64,000 nucleotides of DNA from Phormidesmis priestleyi ULC007 (GCF_001895925.1 NZ_MPPI01000018.1:1-64000); one strand, 5' to 3'; counted from the first letter of the stretch, positions 31,597 through 41,660 are shown. Notes: generated by a model not told the origin, from the letters alone. Numbers and translations: made by a program.

Positions 31597-33753
31597 ATGC
31601 GCCCTTTCTCCCGATCGCTGAAGAATGTTGACCACCAATCGCTCTCACAAATCGGTTTGTTCACGGGTCTGCTGGTAATCACGATCGCGCTAGTCATCTT
31701 ATATGTTTCAAGTGAGAAAACCTTTTATTGGTGGGATTACACCACTTATCAACGGCTGCTTGACGAAACGGAATCTGCCTTTCGCACTTCACCTCTTCGA
31801 GCGCTGATTAGCACTTGGCGATCGGCTGGAAGTGATTATGGCAAATACCCGACCCTATTGCTCTTGCCGTTGCGATTTGCGTTTGGAGAGTCTCGCTTAG
31901 TCTATATTCTCAGTGTGTCACTCGTCTATTTTGTGCCGTTTACTTTGACGTTGGCAGCGATCGCGACTCAACTCATCCCAACCGCTCAACCCAATCACGT
32001 TCGCTGGACAACAGTGTTAGTCACGATCGCCACTCCGATCGCTTGGGCACCGACTCTGCGCGGCTATGTTGATATCGGAGCCGCGTTGCTGATGGCGCTT
32101 GCAGTCTATGTTTATTTGCAAGATGTGAGGCTCAAATCTCGCAGGCAGAGTGTCGCGATCGGAGTTTTGTTGGGGTGTGCGCCTTTGTTTCGTCGTCACT
32201 ATGCCTATGCCGTGATCGCATTTTTAGTCGCGTTGGGTTTGCAAGCGCTAATTGATGCGGCTTCTCAATGGCGGCAATCTCCTCGGCAGGCAGGTCGAGA
32301 GTTGATCAATCGGGGATTACACATTGGGCTGATTGTGGTCGTCAGTTTGGCAACGATCGTCCTGTTCGGCAGGCACTTTATTCTACGAATTCTGCACAAC
32401 GACTTCAGCAGTTTATATACGTCTTACGAGGTTTCGCTCGGTCAAGGCTTGCAATATTATGGCATCTCATTTGGCTGGGTTGCCTGTCTGATCGCGGCTT
32501 TGGGCTATGCGATCGGGCTTAAAACTCGCATCTTATCCAGTTCTGCCGTTCGCTTTATCGTCTCGTTTTACGGGATGCTGTTTTTGCTGTGGGTGATCAA
32601 GGTGAAAACCATTGGCGTTCATTACACCACTCATTTCACACCCTTGATTATTCTCGGTTTGGTTGCCTTTGGCTGGACGATTTGGTTGACGCTGAAAAAA
32701 AATCGACGGCTCGCTTTAGGAATTTTTGTCGCCTATCTAGCCATTAATCTGATCATCGGACTGGCTCCGGTGAGTGGACTCGATCGCACGTTTCTGCGTC
32801 CCACTCGGTTCGGGATGAGCGTCCTTCCGGATAACACAGGCACTCCGTTAAGCGAGTTGTTTGCCGCTAACAATGCCCCGTTGCGGCGAACAGATTACAA
32901 CGAAGTCGTGCGGTTAAATCGCTATCTGGTCAGCCTGACTCCTAATCACGAACCTATCTATATTGGCGGCTCTTCTGCTTTGTTTAACGGGAGTATAATC
33001 ACTAGCACAGACCAAACTCTGCATCACAAACAGGTGCTAAATTTGCTGCCAGTCGAAGATGTTGACTCGCGAGATCGCTATCCGATCGATCAATTATTAC
33101 AAGCAGAATACGTCGTCGTCGCAGAGCCATTTCAATATAACTTGCGCCCAGCCGAGCAAGATGTAGTCAAAGTAATCAACGAAATCTTTGCAACCCATTG
33201 GCAAATTGCTCAAGATTTTAAGCGGCTTCCTGAAGTGTTTCGGTTGACAAATGGGATCACAGTCAACATTTATAAAAGGCAGCGATCGACTTCTTTATCA
33301 ACCGCTATTAACACCTTTGAAGCCATGCGGAACTTTGTCGGCTCATCGCGCCCTGGCGGTCAATTTGATTGGGTTGCGACCACCAGAACGTCAGGCTATT
33401 CACTTTGGGAACAAGCGGATGTTCTCAATCTGGCGACCAATTCAGACGCGAGCCAGTCCACTTCTTTTCTATACATCAATCCGCTTCCTAAGACGAGAGC
33501 AAAACTCACCGCAAAGATTCAGCCCAACGATCGCCCCTGCCGCCATCTAGTCACCCGTTTGGATGCCATCGATCGTCAGTCTCGCATTCTCAACACGGTT
33601 CAACAAGACCACGATCTAGCCCAACCGATCGAGCTTTCGCTGCTGATTCGCATCGAGGGCGCTGACTATTTGCTATTGACGATCGCTGAAAATTTGCAGA
33701 GCCACGATCGCTGCAAGCTCACGCTCAATTCGCTCAACATCATCCCAGACTAA
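31597..33753 (+). CDS. Polytopic membrane protein, GT-C glycosyltransferase-like
   Basis: 718 residues with about 10-11 membrane helices in the first 400. The first periplasmic loop contains KTFYWWDYTTYQ, an aromatic/Asp motif in the position of the GT-C catalytic acid, and LRGYVDIGAALLMALAVYVY follows. The C-terminal 300 residues form a soluble domain of unknown type. It could be an integral-membrane sugar transferase of envelope or exopolysaccharide synthesis. No exact family is recognised. Single gene, transcribed away from the repeat-rich spacer. Confidence 0.6.
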   Translation: MRPFSRSLKNVDHQSLSQIGLFTGLLVITIALVILYVSSEKTFYWWDYTTYQRLLDETESAFRTSPLRALISTWRSAGSDYGKYPTLLLLPLRFAFGESRLVYILSVSLVYFVPFTLTLAAIATQLIPTAQPNHVRWTTVLVTIATPIAWAPTLRGYVDIGAALLMALAVYVYLQDVRLKSRRQSVAIGVLLGCAPLFRRHYAYAVIAFLVALGLQALIDAASQWRQSPRQAGRELINRGLHIGLIVVVSLATIVLFGRHFILRILHNDFSSLYTSYEVSLGQGLQYYGISFGWVACLIAALGYAIGLKTRILSSSAVRFIVSFYGMLFLLWVIKVKTIGVHYTTHFTPLIILGLVAFGWTIWLTLKKNRRLALGIFVAYLAINLIIGLAPVSGLDRTFLRPTRFGMSVLPDNTGTPLSELFAANNAPLRRTDYNEVVRLNRYLVSLTPNHEPIYIGGSSALFNGSIITSTDQTLHHKQVLNLLPVEDVDSRDRYPIDQLLQAEYVVVAEPFQYNLRPAEQDVVKVINEIFATHWQIAQDFKRLPEVFRLTNGITVNIYKRQRSTSLSTAINTFEAMRNFVGSSRPGGQFDWVATTRTSGYSLWEQADVLNLATNSDASQSTSFLYINPLPKTRAKLTAKIQPNDRPCRHLVTRLDAIDRQSRILNTVQQDHDLAQPIELSLLIRIEGADYLLLTIAENLQSHDRCKLTLNSLNIIPD

Positions 33754-33914
33754 TCTAAAGTCATTACCTCTTCGTTTTGCGATAAAATTGAGTATGTAGT
33801 TATGTTTCTGCCGATCTCGTGAAGTAATCGGCGGCAGGAGACAAGCTTGTATAGAATGCGAATAGAAGTCTTTTCGCCAAAGCCTGAAACCAGACTAGAA
33901 GAGGATAGAACACA

Positions 33915-34514
33915 ATGGCAGTTACACAGCCCCCTTTACCGTTTGCTAAAGACGCGCTTGAGCCATATGGCATGAAGGCAGAGACGTTTGATTATCACTA
34001 CGGCAAGCATCACGCTGCCTATGTCACAAACCTCAACAACCTGATCAAAGATACTGAGCTTGACAGTAAGCCGTTAGAAGAAATCATCACCGCATCGTTT
34101 AAAGACCCGGCCAAGGTTGGGGTGTTTAACAACGCGGCTCAAGTTTGGAACCACACCTTCTTCTGGAACTGCCTGAAAGCGGGTGGCGGTGGCGCTCCGA
34201 CGGGTGAAGTTGCTGAACGAATCAACAAAGACTTCGGCAGCTATGACAAGTTTAGAGAAGAGTTTAAGGCGGCCGCAACCACCCAGTTTGGTAGCGGTTG
34301 GGCCTGGCTCGTTGACGACGGTGGCACCCTCAAAGTCATCAAAACCCCCAATGCAGAAGACCCTCTCGCTTACGGGCAGAAAGCACTTCTCACCCTTGAC
34401 GTGTGGGAACACGCCTACTACATTGACTTCAAAAATGCGCGCCCCGCGTTTATCGACAACTTCTTAGACAAGCTAGTCAACTGGGACTTTGTTGCCCATA
34501 ACCTCGCTGCCTAG
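33915..34514 (+). CDS. sodB: Iron superoxide dismutase
   Basis: 199 residues. The metal ligands are visible in FDYHYGKHH, VWNHTFFW and LDVWEHAYY (Asp and His). The Fe-type signature AAQVWNHTFFWNCL and the lack of a signal peptide indicate cytosolic FeSOD, which dismutates superoxide from photosynthetic electron transport. The gene is monocistronic with a clear intrinsic terminator 33 bases after the stop. The Ala/Gln pattern near FGSGWAWL also favours iron over manganese, but metal choice is not certain from sequence. Confidence 0.95.
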   Translation: MAVTQPPLPFAKDALEPYGMKAETFDYHYGKHHAAYVTNLNNLIKDTELDSKPLEEIITASFKDPAKVGVFNNAAQVWNHTFFWNCLKAGGGGAPTGEVAERINKDFGSYDKFREEFKAAATTQFGSGWAWLVDDGGTLKVIKTPNAEDPLAYGQKALLTLDVWEHAYYIDFKNARPAFIDNFLDKLVNWDFVAHNLAA

Positions 34515-34546
34515 TCAGATTTAGTTGAAAGATAGGATAGTTAGAC

Positions 34547-34575
34547 AGTCACGAAGCGATCGTGGCTGTTTTTTT
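34547..34575 (+). terminator. sodB intrinsic terminator
   Basis: AGTCACGA (34547-34554) and TCGTGGCT (34560-34567) pair over a 5-base loop, followed by GTTTTTTT. Confidence 0.85.
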
Positions 34576-34669
34576 GCAACTTGTGCTAGATAACACCCAC
34601 AAATTCAACGAGTACGATATGGTAATTGTGTAAAAATTCTGATCCCAGGATCTTGAGTCCCTAGCCTAT

Positions 34670-34876
34670 ATGGACAGCAACAAACTCGCCCATTATATAG
34701 AAGCCACCAATGGCATCTCAAAACCCTGGCTATTAGCGCAACTGCGACTGATCAAATTAAAAGAGCGCCAATCGACCCTTTCACCCGAAGACTATGAAGC
34801 TGCGCTGGCAGATCTTCATCAAGACTTGATGAGTTTAGGCGAGTGGTGGGTTGGTCTTGAAGAGGAAGTATTTTAA
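34670..34876 (+). CDS. Small conserved protein in operon with ppk
   Basis: 68 residues, helical and acidic, with HYIEATNGISKPWLLAQLRL and the tail DLMSLGEWWVGLEEEVF. No known domain. It ends five bases before the ppk start, so the two are almost surely co-transcribed. A role with polyphosphate kinase is inferred from position only. Length and composition look like a real gene, and the TATATGGACAGC start region is not shared with another frame. Confidence 0.7.
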   Translation: MDSNKLAHYIEATNGISKPWLLAQLRLIKLKERQSTLSPEDYEAALADLHQDLMSLGEWWVGLEEEVF

Positions 34877-34881
34877 CCCCT

Positions 34882-37047
34882 ATGCCCCGACGTAAAAAAG
34901 CTCTCGAAGAGATTAATCTCAGCGATCCGCAATATTACTTCAGCCGCGAAATGAGCTGGCTAGAGTTTAACAATCGAGTGCTGCACGAAGCGTTTGATCC
35001 TCGCACTCCTCTGTTAGAACGGCTCAAATTTATGGCAATTTATAGCTCTAACCTGGATGAATATTTCATGGTGAGAGTTGCCGCCCTTAAAGAACAAGTC
35101 GAAGCGCAGGTCAGCAAGCTCAGTGCCGATGGGCGCACCCCCCAAGAGCATTTAGACATGATCTATCAACGGCTGCGCCCAATGGTCGAAAAGCAGCATC
35201 GCCATTTTGAGCAAGCGTTGCGCCCTCAATTAGCGGCTCAGGGCATTTATCTGCTTGACTATATTGATCTCAATCAAGAGCAGCGCACCTATCTGCAAAC
35301 CTATTTTGAGGAGCAGGTGTTTCCGGTCCTGACCCCGTTGGCGATCGACCCCAGCCATCCGTTTCCCTACATCTCAAGTCTCAGCCTCAATTTAGCGGTG
35401 GTGGTCAAAGACGGCATCACGGACGAAGAATTATTTGCCAGGGTGAAAGTGCCCAAAGTTTTGCCGCGATTTATTCAGTTGCCGATCGAAACTCAAGATT
35501 TGCCCACATCGGTGCCAAAATCTCGCCCTCCCGTTTGGGCAGGCGTTCCCCTAGAGCAAGTGATTGCTCACAATTTAGATCCGCTCTTTCCAGGCATGAA
35601 GATTCAGGAATACTATCCGTTTCGCATCACCCGCAACGCCGATCTAGATCTTGAAGAAGACGAAGCCGAAGATTTGATGCTGGCGATCGAGCAAGAATTG
35701 CGAAAACGCCGCTTTGGAGGTTCTGTAGTTCGCATCGAGCTTCAGCCCTCAATGCCCGAAGGCATCCGCGCAATGCTCATGCAGGAAATGGGCTTAACCT
35801 CCAACGATGTCTACGAAGTCGAAGGATTGCTCTGTCTGCGAGATCTGTTTGGGCTGATAGACCTACCCGTGCCCGAACTCAAAGATCCGCCTTGGAGTCC
35901 GGTGACACCGCCCCGACTCAAACGAGTCAACGAAATCGATATCGAAGATCTTGCCGAAAGCGAAGAAGACTTTTTCTCGGTGATTCGCAAACAAGATTTG
36001 CTGGTGCATCACCCTTACTATTCGTTCTCTAGAAGTGTGCAGCGATTTATTACTGAGGCGGCTCACGACCCAAGCGTCTTGGCCATCAAGATGACGCTCT
36101 ATCGCACCTCTGGAGATTCTCCGATCGTCAGCGCTTTGATCGCGGCGGCTGAAAACGGGAAGCAAGTGGCTGCGCTCGTCGAACTCAAAGCCCGATTTGA
36201 TGAAGAAAACAACATCCTCTGGGCAAGAAAGCTAGAAAGTGCAGGAGTTCACGTCGTTTATGGGCTAGTCGGACTGAAAACTCACACCAAACTCGTGTTA
36301 GTCGTGCGGCGCGAAGAAGGGAAAATTCGTCGCTATGTCCACATTGGCACGGGAAATTACAATCCCAAAACCGCCCTACTCTATACCGATCTGGGAATGT
36401 TTAGCTGTCACAACGATCTCGGCGCTGACCTGACCGATTTGTTTAATTTCTTGACAGGCTATTCGCGTCAGCAGTCTTATCGCAAATTAGTGGTGGCTCC
36501 GGTCAATTTGCGCGATCGCCTCCTCACCCTAATTCACCGCGAAATCGACCATCAGCGCAATGGTGGTCACGGGCGGATCGTTGCCAAAATGAATGCTCTC
36601 GTTGACCCTAGACTGATCGTTGCCCTTTATGAAGCCTCTCAAGCGGGTGTCTCGATCGATCTGATCGTCCGGGGAATCTGCTGTTTGTGCCCCGGTGTGA
36701 AGGAGGTCAGCGAAAATATTCGCGTGGTCAGCGTGGTCGGTCGGTTTTTGGAACATTCGCGGATTTTTTACTTCCATAACAATGGTCAAGAAGAAATCTT
36801 GATGGGCAGTGCAGATTGGATGCCTCGCAACCTCGATCGCCGGGTCGAAGCGGTGGTTCCGATCGAAGACCCTGATCTGATCAAAGACCTAGAAGAAATT
36901 CTCGGCATTATGCTGGCAGACAACCGCCACGCTTGGGATTTGCAGCCCGACGGACGATATGTTCAGCGTCGCCCCACCAATGGCAGCCCCGAACAAAGCT
37001 CGCAAAAAATCTTTATGGAGATGGCGCAGCAGGCAACCGCTATATAA
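34882..37047 (+). CDS. ppk1: Polyphosphate kinase 1
   Basis: 721 residues. N domain YYFSREMSWLEFNNRVLHEA, head domain, then two PLD-like catalytic domains. The phospho-histidine is His468 in KTHTKLVLV, followed by HIGTGNYNPKTA. The C-terminal half has VVGRFLEHSRIFYF and GSADWMPRNLDRRVE. The enzyme reversibly polymerises the gamma phosphate of ATP into polyphosphate, a phosphate and energy store in cyanobacteria. Length is typical. It lies in a two-gene operon with the 68-aa protein and ends at a strong terminator. Confidence 0.96.
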   Translation: MPRRKKALEEINLSDPQYYFSREMSWLEFNNRVLHEAFDPRTPLLERLKFMAIYSSNLDEYFMVRVAALKEQVEAQVSKLSADGRTPQEHLDMIYQRLRPMVEKQHRHFEQALRPQLAAQGIYLLDYIDLNQEQRTYLQTYFEEQVFPVLTPLAIDPSHPFPYISSLSLNLAVVVKDGITDEELFARVKVPKVLPRFIQLPIETQDLPTSVPKSRPPVWAGVPLEQVIAHNLDPLFPGMKIQEYYPFRITRNADLDLEEDEAEDLMLAIEQELRKRRFGGSVVRIELQPSMPEGIRAMLMQEMGLTSNDVYEVEGLLCLRDLFGLIDLPVPELKDPPWSPVTPPRLKRVNEIDIEDLAESEEDFFSVIRKQDLLVHHPYYSFSRSVQRFITEAAHDPSVLAIKMTLYRTSGDSPIVSALIAAAENGKQVAALVELKARFDEENNILWARKLESAGVHVVYGLVGLKTHTKLVLVVRREEGKIRRYVHIGTGNYNPKTALLYTDLGMFSCHNDLGADLTDLFNFLTGYSRQQSYRKLVVAPVNLRDRLLTLIHREIDHQRNGGHGRIVAKMNALVDPRLIVALYEASQAGVSIDLIVRGICCLCPGVKEVSENIRVVSVVGRFLEHSRIFYFHNNGQEEILMGSADWMPRNLDRRVEAVVPIEDPDLIKDLEEILGIMLADNRHAWDLQPDGRYVQRRPTNGSPEQSSQKIFMEMAQQATAI

Positions 37048-37075
37048 GGGGTCAGGGGTCAGGGGTCAGAGGTCA
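37048..37075. repeat. Tandem heptamer GGGGTCA, four copies
   Basis: Three perfect GGGGTCA units and one GAGGTCA begin immediately at the base after the ppk stop codon. It is a simple sequence repeat with no known role. Confidence 0.85.
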
Positions 37076-37479
37076 GAGAAGTCACTATGTTTAACTGATT
37101 GAACTAAAGAAAACTCGCGCAGAAATGAGCAAGAGGCAACGGGTGCTCAACTCCGGTTGCCTCTTGTTTTGTTTGAAATCTTTGTTCCCATAATATTTCT
37201 GATCTAAATCTGCACATCCCCGATCTAAACTCGACACCCTTAATCAACAAAACCGTTTACTATAGCGCTTACATCCACCCCTATTTCTTCCATAAAGACA
37301 CGAGAATTAGGTCAAAAAAAGCTAAAAATTTAGCTCATAAGCAAAAAATAACAACTTCAAATAAAAAAACAATCAAAAAAGCTCATCTTTCTTGAAAAAG
37401 ATGTGAACAATGATCAAAAAGTAAGCTACAGTTGGATTCAAATTTTTGAATGTAAATTAGCAACCTTGCACCCAACCCA
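37076..37479. other. Spacer between ppk and the sigma factor
   Basis: Apart from the ppk terminator, the region is AT-rich and probably holds the sigma-factor promoter and a long leader. Two small hairpins are present, AGCTAAAaaTTTAGCT (37320-37335) and CATCTTTcttgaaAAAGATG (37384-37403). No ORF is convincing. Confidence 0.5.
37130..37173 (+). terminator. ppk intrinsic terminator
   Basis: CAAGAGGCAAC (37130-37140) pairs perfectly with GTTGCCTCTTG (37156-37166), followed by TTTTGTTTG. Confidence 0.88.
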
Positions 37480-38469
37480 ATGACAACTAAAGTTCCTACC
37501 ACCCCCACTTCGGTTGACTTAATTCCTGTTGATCTCGACATTGACCCAACTGAACTAGAAGCCTTAGACAACGAAGAGTTGGAGCCAGAAGCCCTGGTGC
37601 GATCGGTGAAAGGGAAAACTAGCGATTATCTCGGTCTTACTGATGACTCAGTTGGGATGTTTCTACGAGAAATGGCCCGCTATCCTCTGCTGACTCAACC
37701 GCAAGAGATCGAACTTGCTAGAGAAATCGCAAAAGGCGGTGCCCAGGGTGAAAAGGCAAAGCGCAAACTCGTTCGCGCCAACCTTCGTTTAGTAGTTTCT
37801 ATTGCTAAAAAATATCTTAATCGTGGCGTTCCCTTTCTTGACTTGATTCAAGAAGGAGCAATGGGGCTGATGAGAGCCGCCGAAAAATTCGATTATGAGC
37901 GAGGCTACAAATTCTCGACCTACGCATATTGGTGGATTCGTCAGGGCATTACCCGCGCGATCGCGTCTCAGTCAAGAACAGTTCGCCTCCCCGTTCACAT
38001 GGTCGAAAAACTTAACCAGGTTCGCAAAGTGCGGCAAACGCTCACCCAAACTCTAGGACGTAAGCCTACTAAGCAAGAACTTGCCGGGGCGCTAGATATG
38101 GATGAGGACAAACTAGAACAAGTCTTAGATGTGAGCCAGCGTACGCTCTCACTTCACGCTTGGGTGGGGCGAGACGAAGACACTGAGTTGATGCAGCTCA
38201 TTCAAGACGCTGACAACATAGCGCCCAATCAATCGCTTGATCACAATCTGCTCTGCGATCGCCTTAACTCGGTGTTAGACCATTTGAGCGATCGTGAACG
38301 AGAAATCATTAAGCTGCGGTTTGGCTTAACCGATGGACAGCACTACACCCTAACTGAGATCGGTGAGCGCTACCAGCTTTCTCGTGAGCGAGTGCGTCAG
38401 ATTCAGGCAAAGGCAATGAGAAAATTGCGCCATCCTCGCCGTCAGGCTCTGCTCAAAGACTGGATGTAA
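37480..38469 (+). CDS. Group 2 sigma-70 factor
   Basis: 329 residues. Region 1.2 ([20 protein letters not shown]), region 2 ([20 protein letters not shown]), region 3 and region 4 helix-turn-helix ([20 protein letters not shown]) are complete. It lacks the long region 1.1 of the principal RpoD, and its acidic N-terminus and length fit the cyanobacterial group 2 factors (SigB/SigC/SigD/SigE). I cannot assign which one. These replace the principal sigma under stress, dark or nutrient change. The leader is long and AT-rich. A response regulator follows 120 bases later in the same direction. Confidence 0.93.
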   Translation: MTTKVPTTPTSVDLIPVDLDIDPTELEALDNEELEPEALVRSVKGKTSDYLGLTDDSVGMFLREMARYPLLTQPQEIELAREIAKGGAQGEKAKRKLVRANLRLVVSIAKKYLNRGVPFLDLIQEGAMGLMRAAEKFDYERGYKFSTYAYWWIRQGITRAIASQSRTVRLPVHMVEKLNQVRKVRQTLTQTLGRKPTKQELAGALDMDEDKLEQVLDVSQRTLSLHAWVGRDEDTELMQLIQDADNIAPNQSLDHNLLCDRLNSVLDHLSDREREIIKLRFGLTDGQHYTLTEIGERYQLSRERVRQIQAKAMRKLRHPRRQALLKDWM

Positions 38470-38589
38470 AACCTGCCATAGACTCAGCAATATTGAATCT
38501 TAGTACTGGTTAATCCTTACGGTAGAGGACTCAATATGTGGAAACTGCTACATTCTACCTAAGTATTAAGCTCAATATTTCGGGTTCAA

Positions 38590-38997
38590 ATGTTGTCTTG
38601 TGAGCGTCAAGTGTTGCGTGTATTAGTCGTCGATGATCATGAACTAACTCGTGTGAGCCTTAAGCATGCGTTGCAGCGGCAAGCAGGGATTGAGTTGGTG
38701 GGTTTGGCAAGCAACGGGCGAGAAGCGGTTGAAATGGCAGATCGTCACTTGCCCGATGTCATTGTCATCGATCTACAAATGCCCGTGATGGATGGGTTGA
38801 GCGCATCAACTCAAATCAAAGTAGATCATCCAAATATCAAAATTCTGGCTTATTCATCTCTAGAAGATCCTCAGACCGAAGTGATGCTTCAGACCGCAAA
38901 GGTTGACGCTTTTTGTAAGAAAGACATTGCCTTTCAGGAACTCGTGAAGGTGATCAATCGATTAGGTCAACGACCAGAAGAAGCCGATGCTTATTGA
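38590..38997 (+). CDS. Single-domain response regulator
   Basis: 135 residues, only a receiver domain: acidic pair in VLVVDDHE, phospho-acceptor Asp in VIVIDLQMPVMDG, and the switch Lys in FCKKDI. There is no output domain; the C-terminus is a short tail. The sequence (LTRVSLKHALQR, VGLASNGREAVEMA) is of the NarL-type receiver subgroup, so the DNA-binding part may have been lost. It could act in a phosphorelay or by protein contact. A strong terminator follows. Confidence 0.88.
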   Translation: MLSCERQVLRVLVVDDHELTRVSLKHALQRQAGIELVGLASNGREAVEMADRHLPDVIVIDLQMPVMDGLSASTQIKVDHPNIKILAYSSLEDPQTEVMLQTAKVDAFCKKDIAFQELVKVINRLGQRPEEADAY

Positions 38998-39033
38998 GAG
39001 CAAGTTATGACATGCCCTTTTATAAATAGTTGG

Positions 39034-39061
39034 CGGGCAAAAGAGTCAAATCTTTTGCCCG
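39034..39061. terminator. Bidirectional terminator between convergent genes
   Basis: CGGGCAAAAGA (39034-39044) and TCTTTTGCCCG (39051-39061) pair perfectly around a 6-base loop. T-rich bases follow on the plus side. It separates the response regulator from the convergent secreted-protein gene. Confidence 0.75.
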
Positions 39062-39076
39062 TCTGTTTGATTGACT

Positions 39077-39505
39077 TTATCTTGGAGTAATTGATAGCGT
39101 GTAAGGATTGCGTCCCTGGGCACGATCGCCCACATAGACCGAGTAGTTACCCTTAATCCAGCGCCCTGGAATCTCGATTTTGCCGCCCGACAAACTATCG
39201 GCTTGCACACAAACGGCTTGCCCTTTGACTCCAGTAATCAGCAGCGTCGGTTGACCAGCACCCTTGAGGCTGAAGCGAAGGTTGCTATCTGCGGTCACTT
39301 GAATTGTATGGTTAGGGGTGTCGGCAACAAACCCCGCACAGCTTGAATCTTTTTTGGTTCCGCCAGACGTGCCATTGAGCATCACTGCTGAAGAGTTTGG
39401 AGAGATTGCCACAATTTGACTAGAAGCAACTCCCGCAAGTGCTAGAACGGCAGCGATCGTCGTAGGCACCACTGACCAACGCTTAGATGATTTCATCGAA
39501 TTCAC
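39077..39505 (-). CDS. Small secreted protein
   Basis: 142 residues (134-139 if a later Met is used). The N-terminal signal peptide has basic KSSKRW, a hydrophobic run PTTIAAVLALAGVASSQ and a likely cut near residue 30. The mature part is about 110 residues, beta-rich, with two cysteines (in SSCAGF and AVCVQA) that could form a disulphide. Its end, GNYSVYVGDRAQGRNPYTLS, looks like a beta-sandwich edge. Export to periplasm or outside is likely. Family not recognised. Confidence 0.7.
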   Translation of the reverse strand: MNSMKSSKRWSVVPTTIAAVLALAGVASSQIVAISPNSSAVMLNGTSGGTKKDSSCAGFVADTPNHTIQVTADSNLRFSLKGAGQPTLLITGVKGQAVCVQADSLSGGKIEIPGRWIKGNYSVYVGDRAQGRNPYTLSITPR

Positions 39506-39630
39506 CCCCCTAGAACTTGAAATACTTCACAGTTTTAGTATTACAAGTGACCACAGGACTGAACTGAGGGTTGTTACTCTTCCTAAAGTGGCACTGTTTT
39601 GATTGTTGATAAACAACAAAAAAATCTCGA

Positions 39631-41508
39631 CTACGATGAGGTTCGATATCGTTCTAATAACTCTGATAGATAGTCGTATCCATCCACCCCGATCGCTTCA
39701 AGAATATACGATCGCTGTCCTTCTAACACTTGCTGAAATGAGTCGCCTAATCGCCCTTGCAAAATGGTGAGTAACCCAGCAGACTGTCGCCAATCGTTAG
39801 ACCCCATTTGTTCAAGTTTATACATGGCTAGAGAGGCGGATAAGACTGCTTTACCATAGTTTTCTAGTTGATAAAACGCTTCAGCAAAATGAGCCAAATT
39901 GATCGCTTGAATATAGAGATCACCCGAAAATTCAGACGATCGAATGCCGCTCTCTAAAAACTTCAGCGCTTTTTCCGCTTCGCCCAAAATTACATAAGCA
40001 TTGCCCAAACTGGTATAGCAAAGTGCCTTGCTTTGTCCGTCTCCTAATCTTTCCGAGCGTTCCAGTCCTTGTTCTAGATAGGCGATCGCTGTTTCATAAA
40101 CTTCTGGTGCTGACTCAAGCTGTTGGGCTTGAAAGACCTCGCTGTAACCCAGATTTGCGAGGGCGTTGGCTTCTCCCATGAGATCGCCGCTTTGCCGACT
40201 TAAAATCAATGCCCGTTGGCTATAGCTAATCGCTTCCGCGTAGGCTTTTTCAGTCACACCAATGCGGCTGAGATGATTCAAGTTAGCAATTTCACAGGGA
40301 CGATCGCCTGCTTCATGAGCGATTTCTCTCGCCATAGCATGCATCTCTTTTGCCAAGTCAAGCGGCCCTCTAACTCGCTGTGATGAACCCAATAAAGTTA
40401 GAATTCGCGCTTTTTCTTGAGTGCCCTCAGCGTGTTTAAGCGGTTCGCTCAGATAGCTCATGGCGTTGCGGAAATATCCTCCTGTGAAAGAGGCAAACAC
40501 GGTGCCATAAAGCGGGAAATAATCGCGTTGAGAAAAGACTCGTAATCCTTGCAGGGTGATGCGGAATGCGGCTTCGGTGTAGCGATCGCGATTCAAAGAA
40601 TTCAGCGAGGTTGATCGACTAAAGCCGTTTGCCAACTGCGACCAAATCACGCCAAATGTCAGAAAAATTGCGATCGACAGTTTTGCCCCAGCTTTGGAGT
40701 TATAGACCAGATTTTCTGCCCAGTTCACCAATCCATGCTCGATCGCTTGCAGCACGATCGCCAACTCTACCCAAGCTGCCAGCGTCACCTCGGTCTGACT
40801 CGCTGCCCAATCGCTGCCAGACTGCTGCTCATAGAGCGCTTGAAATAGAGACTTTGGCACCGCTCCGATCGGCTGTTTTGCCCAGGTTGCCCAAGGATTA
40901 TTCTGCCCTAACGCACCCCCAAATCCCAGTTGATCGGGATCATAAATCCAGCTAACCAGATGGCCTTGCAGATGTTGCCACGACTCCAACCCACGGGCAA
41001 TACCTTCTGCAAGCTGCTGCATTTCTTCTTTCGTTGCAGGATCAGAAATCGGCTGCTGGCGCAGCGTAGCAGCCAGTTGTTTAAGCTGCTCAGGCGCAAG
41101 CTTTTGAGGATGATTGGGGTCAGTAAACTTGAGGAAAGCCAGCAAGCGTTGAGCCGATTCAGCCTGAGTGATCTGATGCAGTGCGCTGACGATCGCTTCT
41201 CGCGATCGATTTTGAGTTTGCCAGCGATCCCATTCTCCTCGAATCGTTTGCAACGCTCTTAATGAACGAGTTGCCTTCGCTTGTTTTGCCTCGTTTTTAG
41301 GATCGTCGGCTTGTTGCTGCGTGGTTGTGAAGCGATCGCGCAAACATTGCTCAAAGTCTTCTCCAGTGCCCGGTTCGGCTTCTTGCAACAGCATTTGATA
41401 AACTTGCTCTTTAGAGCGAATGTTGCCCTTGAGCGTGAGTTGCACAATCTGATCGATGAGTTCTAAATAGCGATCGTGAAGGGGAGATGTCTCAGACATA
41501 GAGGGCAA
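39631..41508 (-). CDS. TPR-repeat protein
   Basis: 625 residues; an alternative ATG three codons in gives MSETSPLHDRY. Residues 1-230 are helical with no motif I know. A hydrophobic stretch near 278-295 (KLSIAIFLTFGVIWSQLANG) may be a membrane or buried helix. Residues 340-600 consist of about six TPR units (ANALANLGYSEVFQAQQLES, KALCYTSLGNAYVILGEAEK). TPRs are protein-protein scaffolds. No effector domain is fused and no partner gene is adjacent. Single gene, transcribed towards the secreted-protein gene. Confidence 0.78.
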   Translation of the reverse strand: MPSMSETSPLHDRYLELIDQIVQLTLKGNIRSKEQVYQMLLQEAEPGTGEDFEQCLRDRFTTTQQQADDPKNEAKQAKATRSLRALQTIRGEWDRWQTQNRSREAIVSALHQITQAESAQRLLAFLKFTDPNHPQKLAPEQLKQLAATLRQQPISDPATKEEMQQLAEGIARGLESWQHLQGHLVSWIYDPDQLGFGGALGQNNPWATWAKQPIGAVPKSLFQALYEQQSGSDWAASQTEVTLAAWVELAIVLQAIEHGLVNWAENLVYNSKAGAKLSIAIFLTFGVIWSQLANGFSRSTSLNSLNRDRYTEAAFRITLQGLRVFSQRDYFPLYGTVFASFTGGYFRNAMSYLSEPLKHAEGTQEKARILTLLGSSQRVRGPLDLAKEMHAMAREIAHEAGDRPCEIANLNHLSRIGVTEKAYAEAISYSQRALILSRQSGDLMGEANALANLGYSEVFQAQQLESAPEVYETAIAYLEQGLERSERLGDGQSKALCYTSLGNAYVILGEAEKALKFLESGIRSSEFSGDLYIQAINLAHFAEAFYQLENYGKAVLSASLAMYKLEQMGSNDWRQSAGLLTILQGRLGDSFQQVLEGQRSYILEAIGVDGYDYLSELLERYRTSS

Positions 41509-41660
41509 ATTCAGCGATGAAAAGGGTTTGCTGACTGAGGGAAACTAGATTTGAATGCCTCTAATCATAAAAGCAACTGGCAAAAATCACCGCAAAATCA
41601 TTCTAAAAAATAAAGGCGCAACTGCTTGCACCCTTAAAATTACAAATTAAATCTGCGTAC

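Noticed and set aside
37048-37075. Tandem GGGGTCA as CRISPR-like array
   Set aside because: Seven-base direct units without spacers; simple sequence repeat. No CRISPR array or cas gene was seen in the window.
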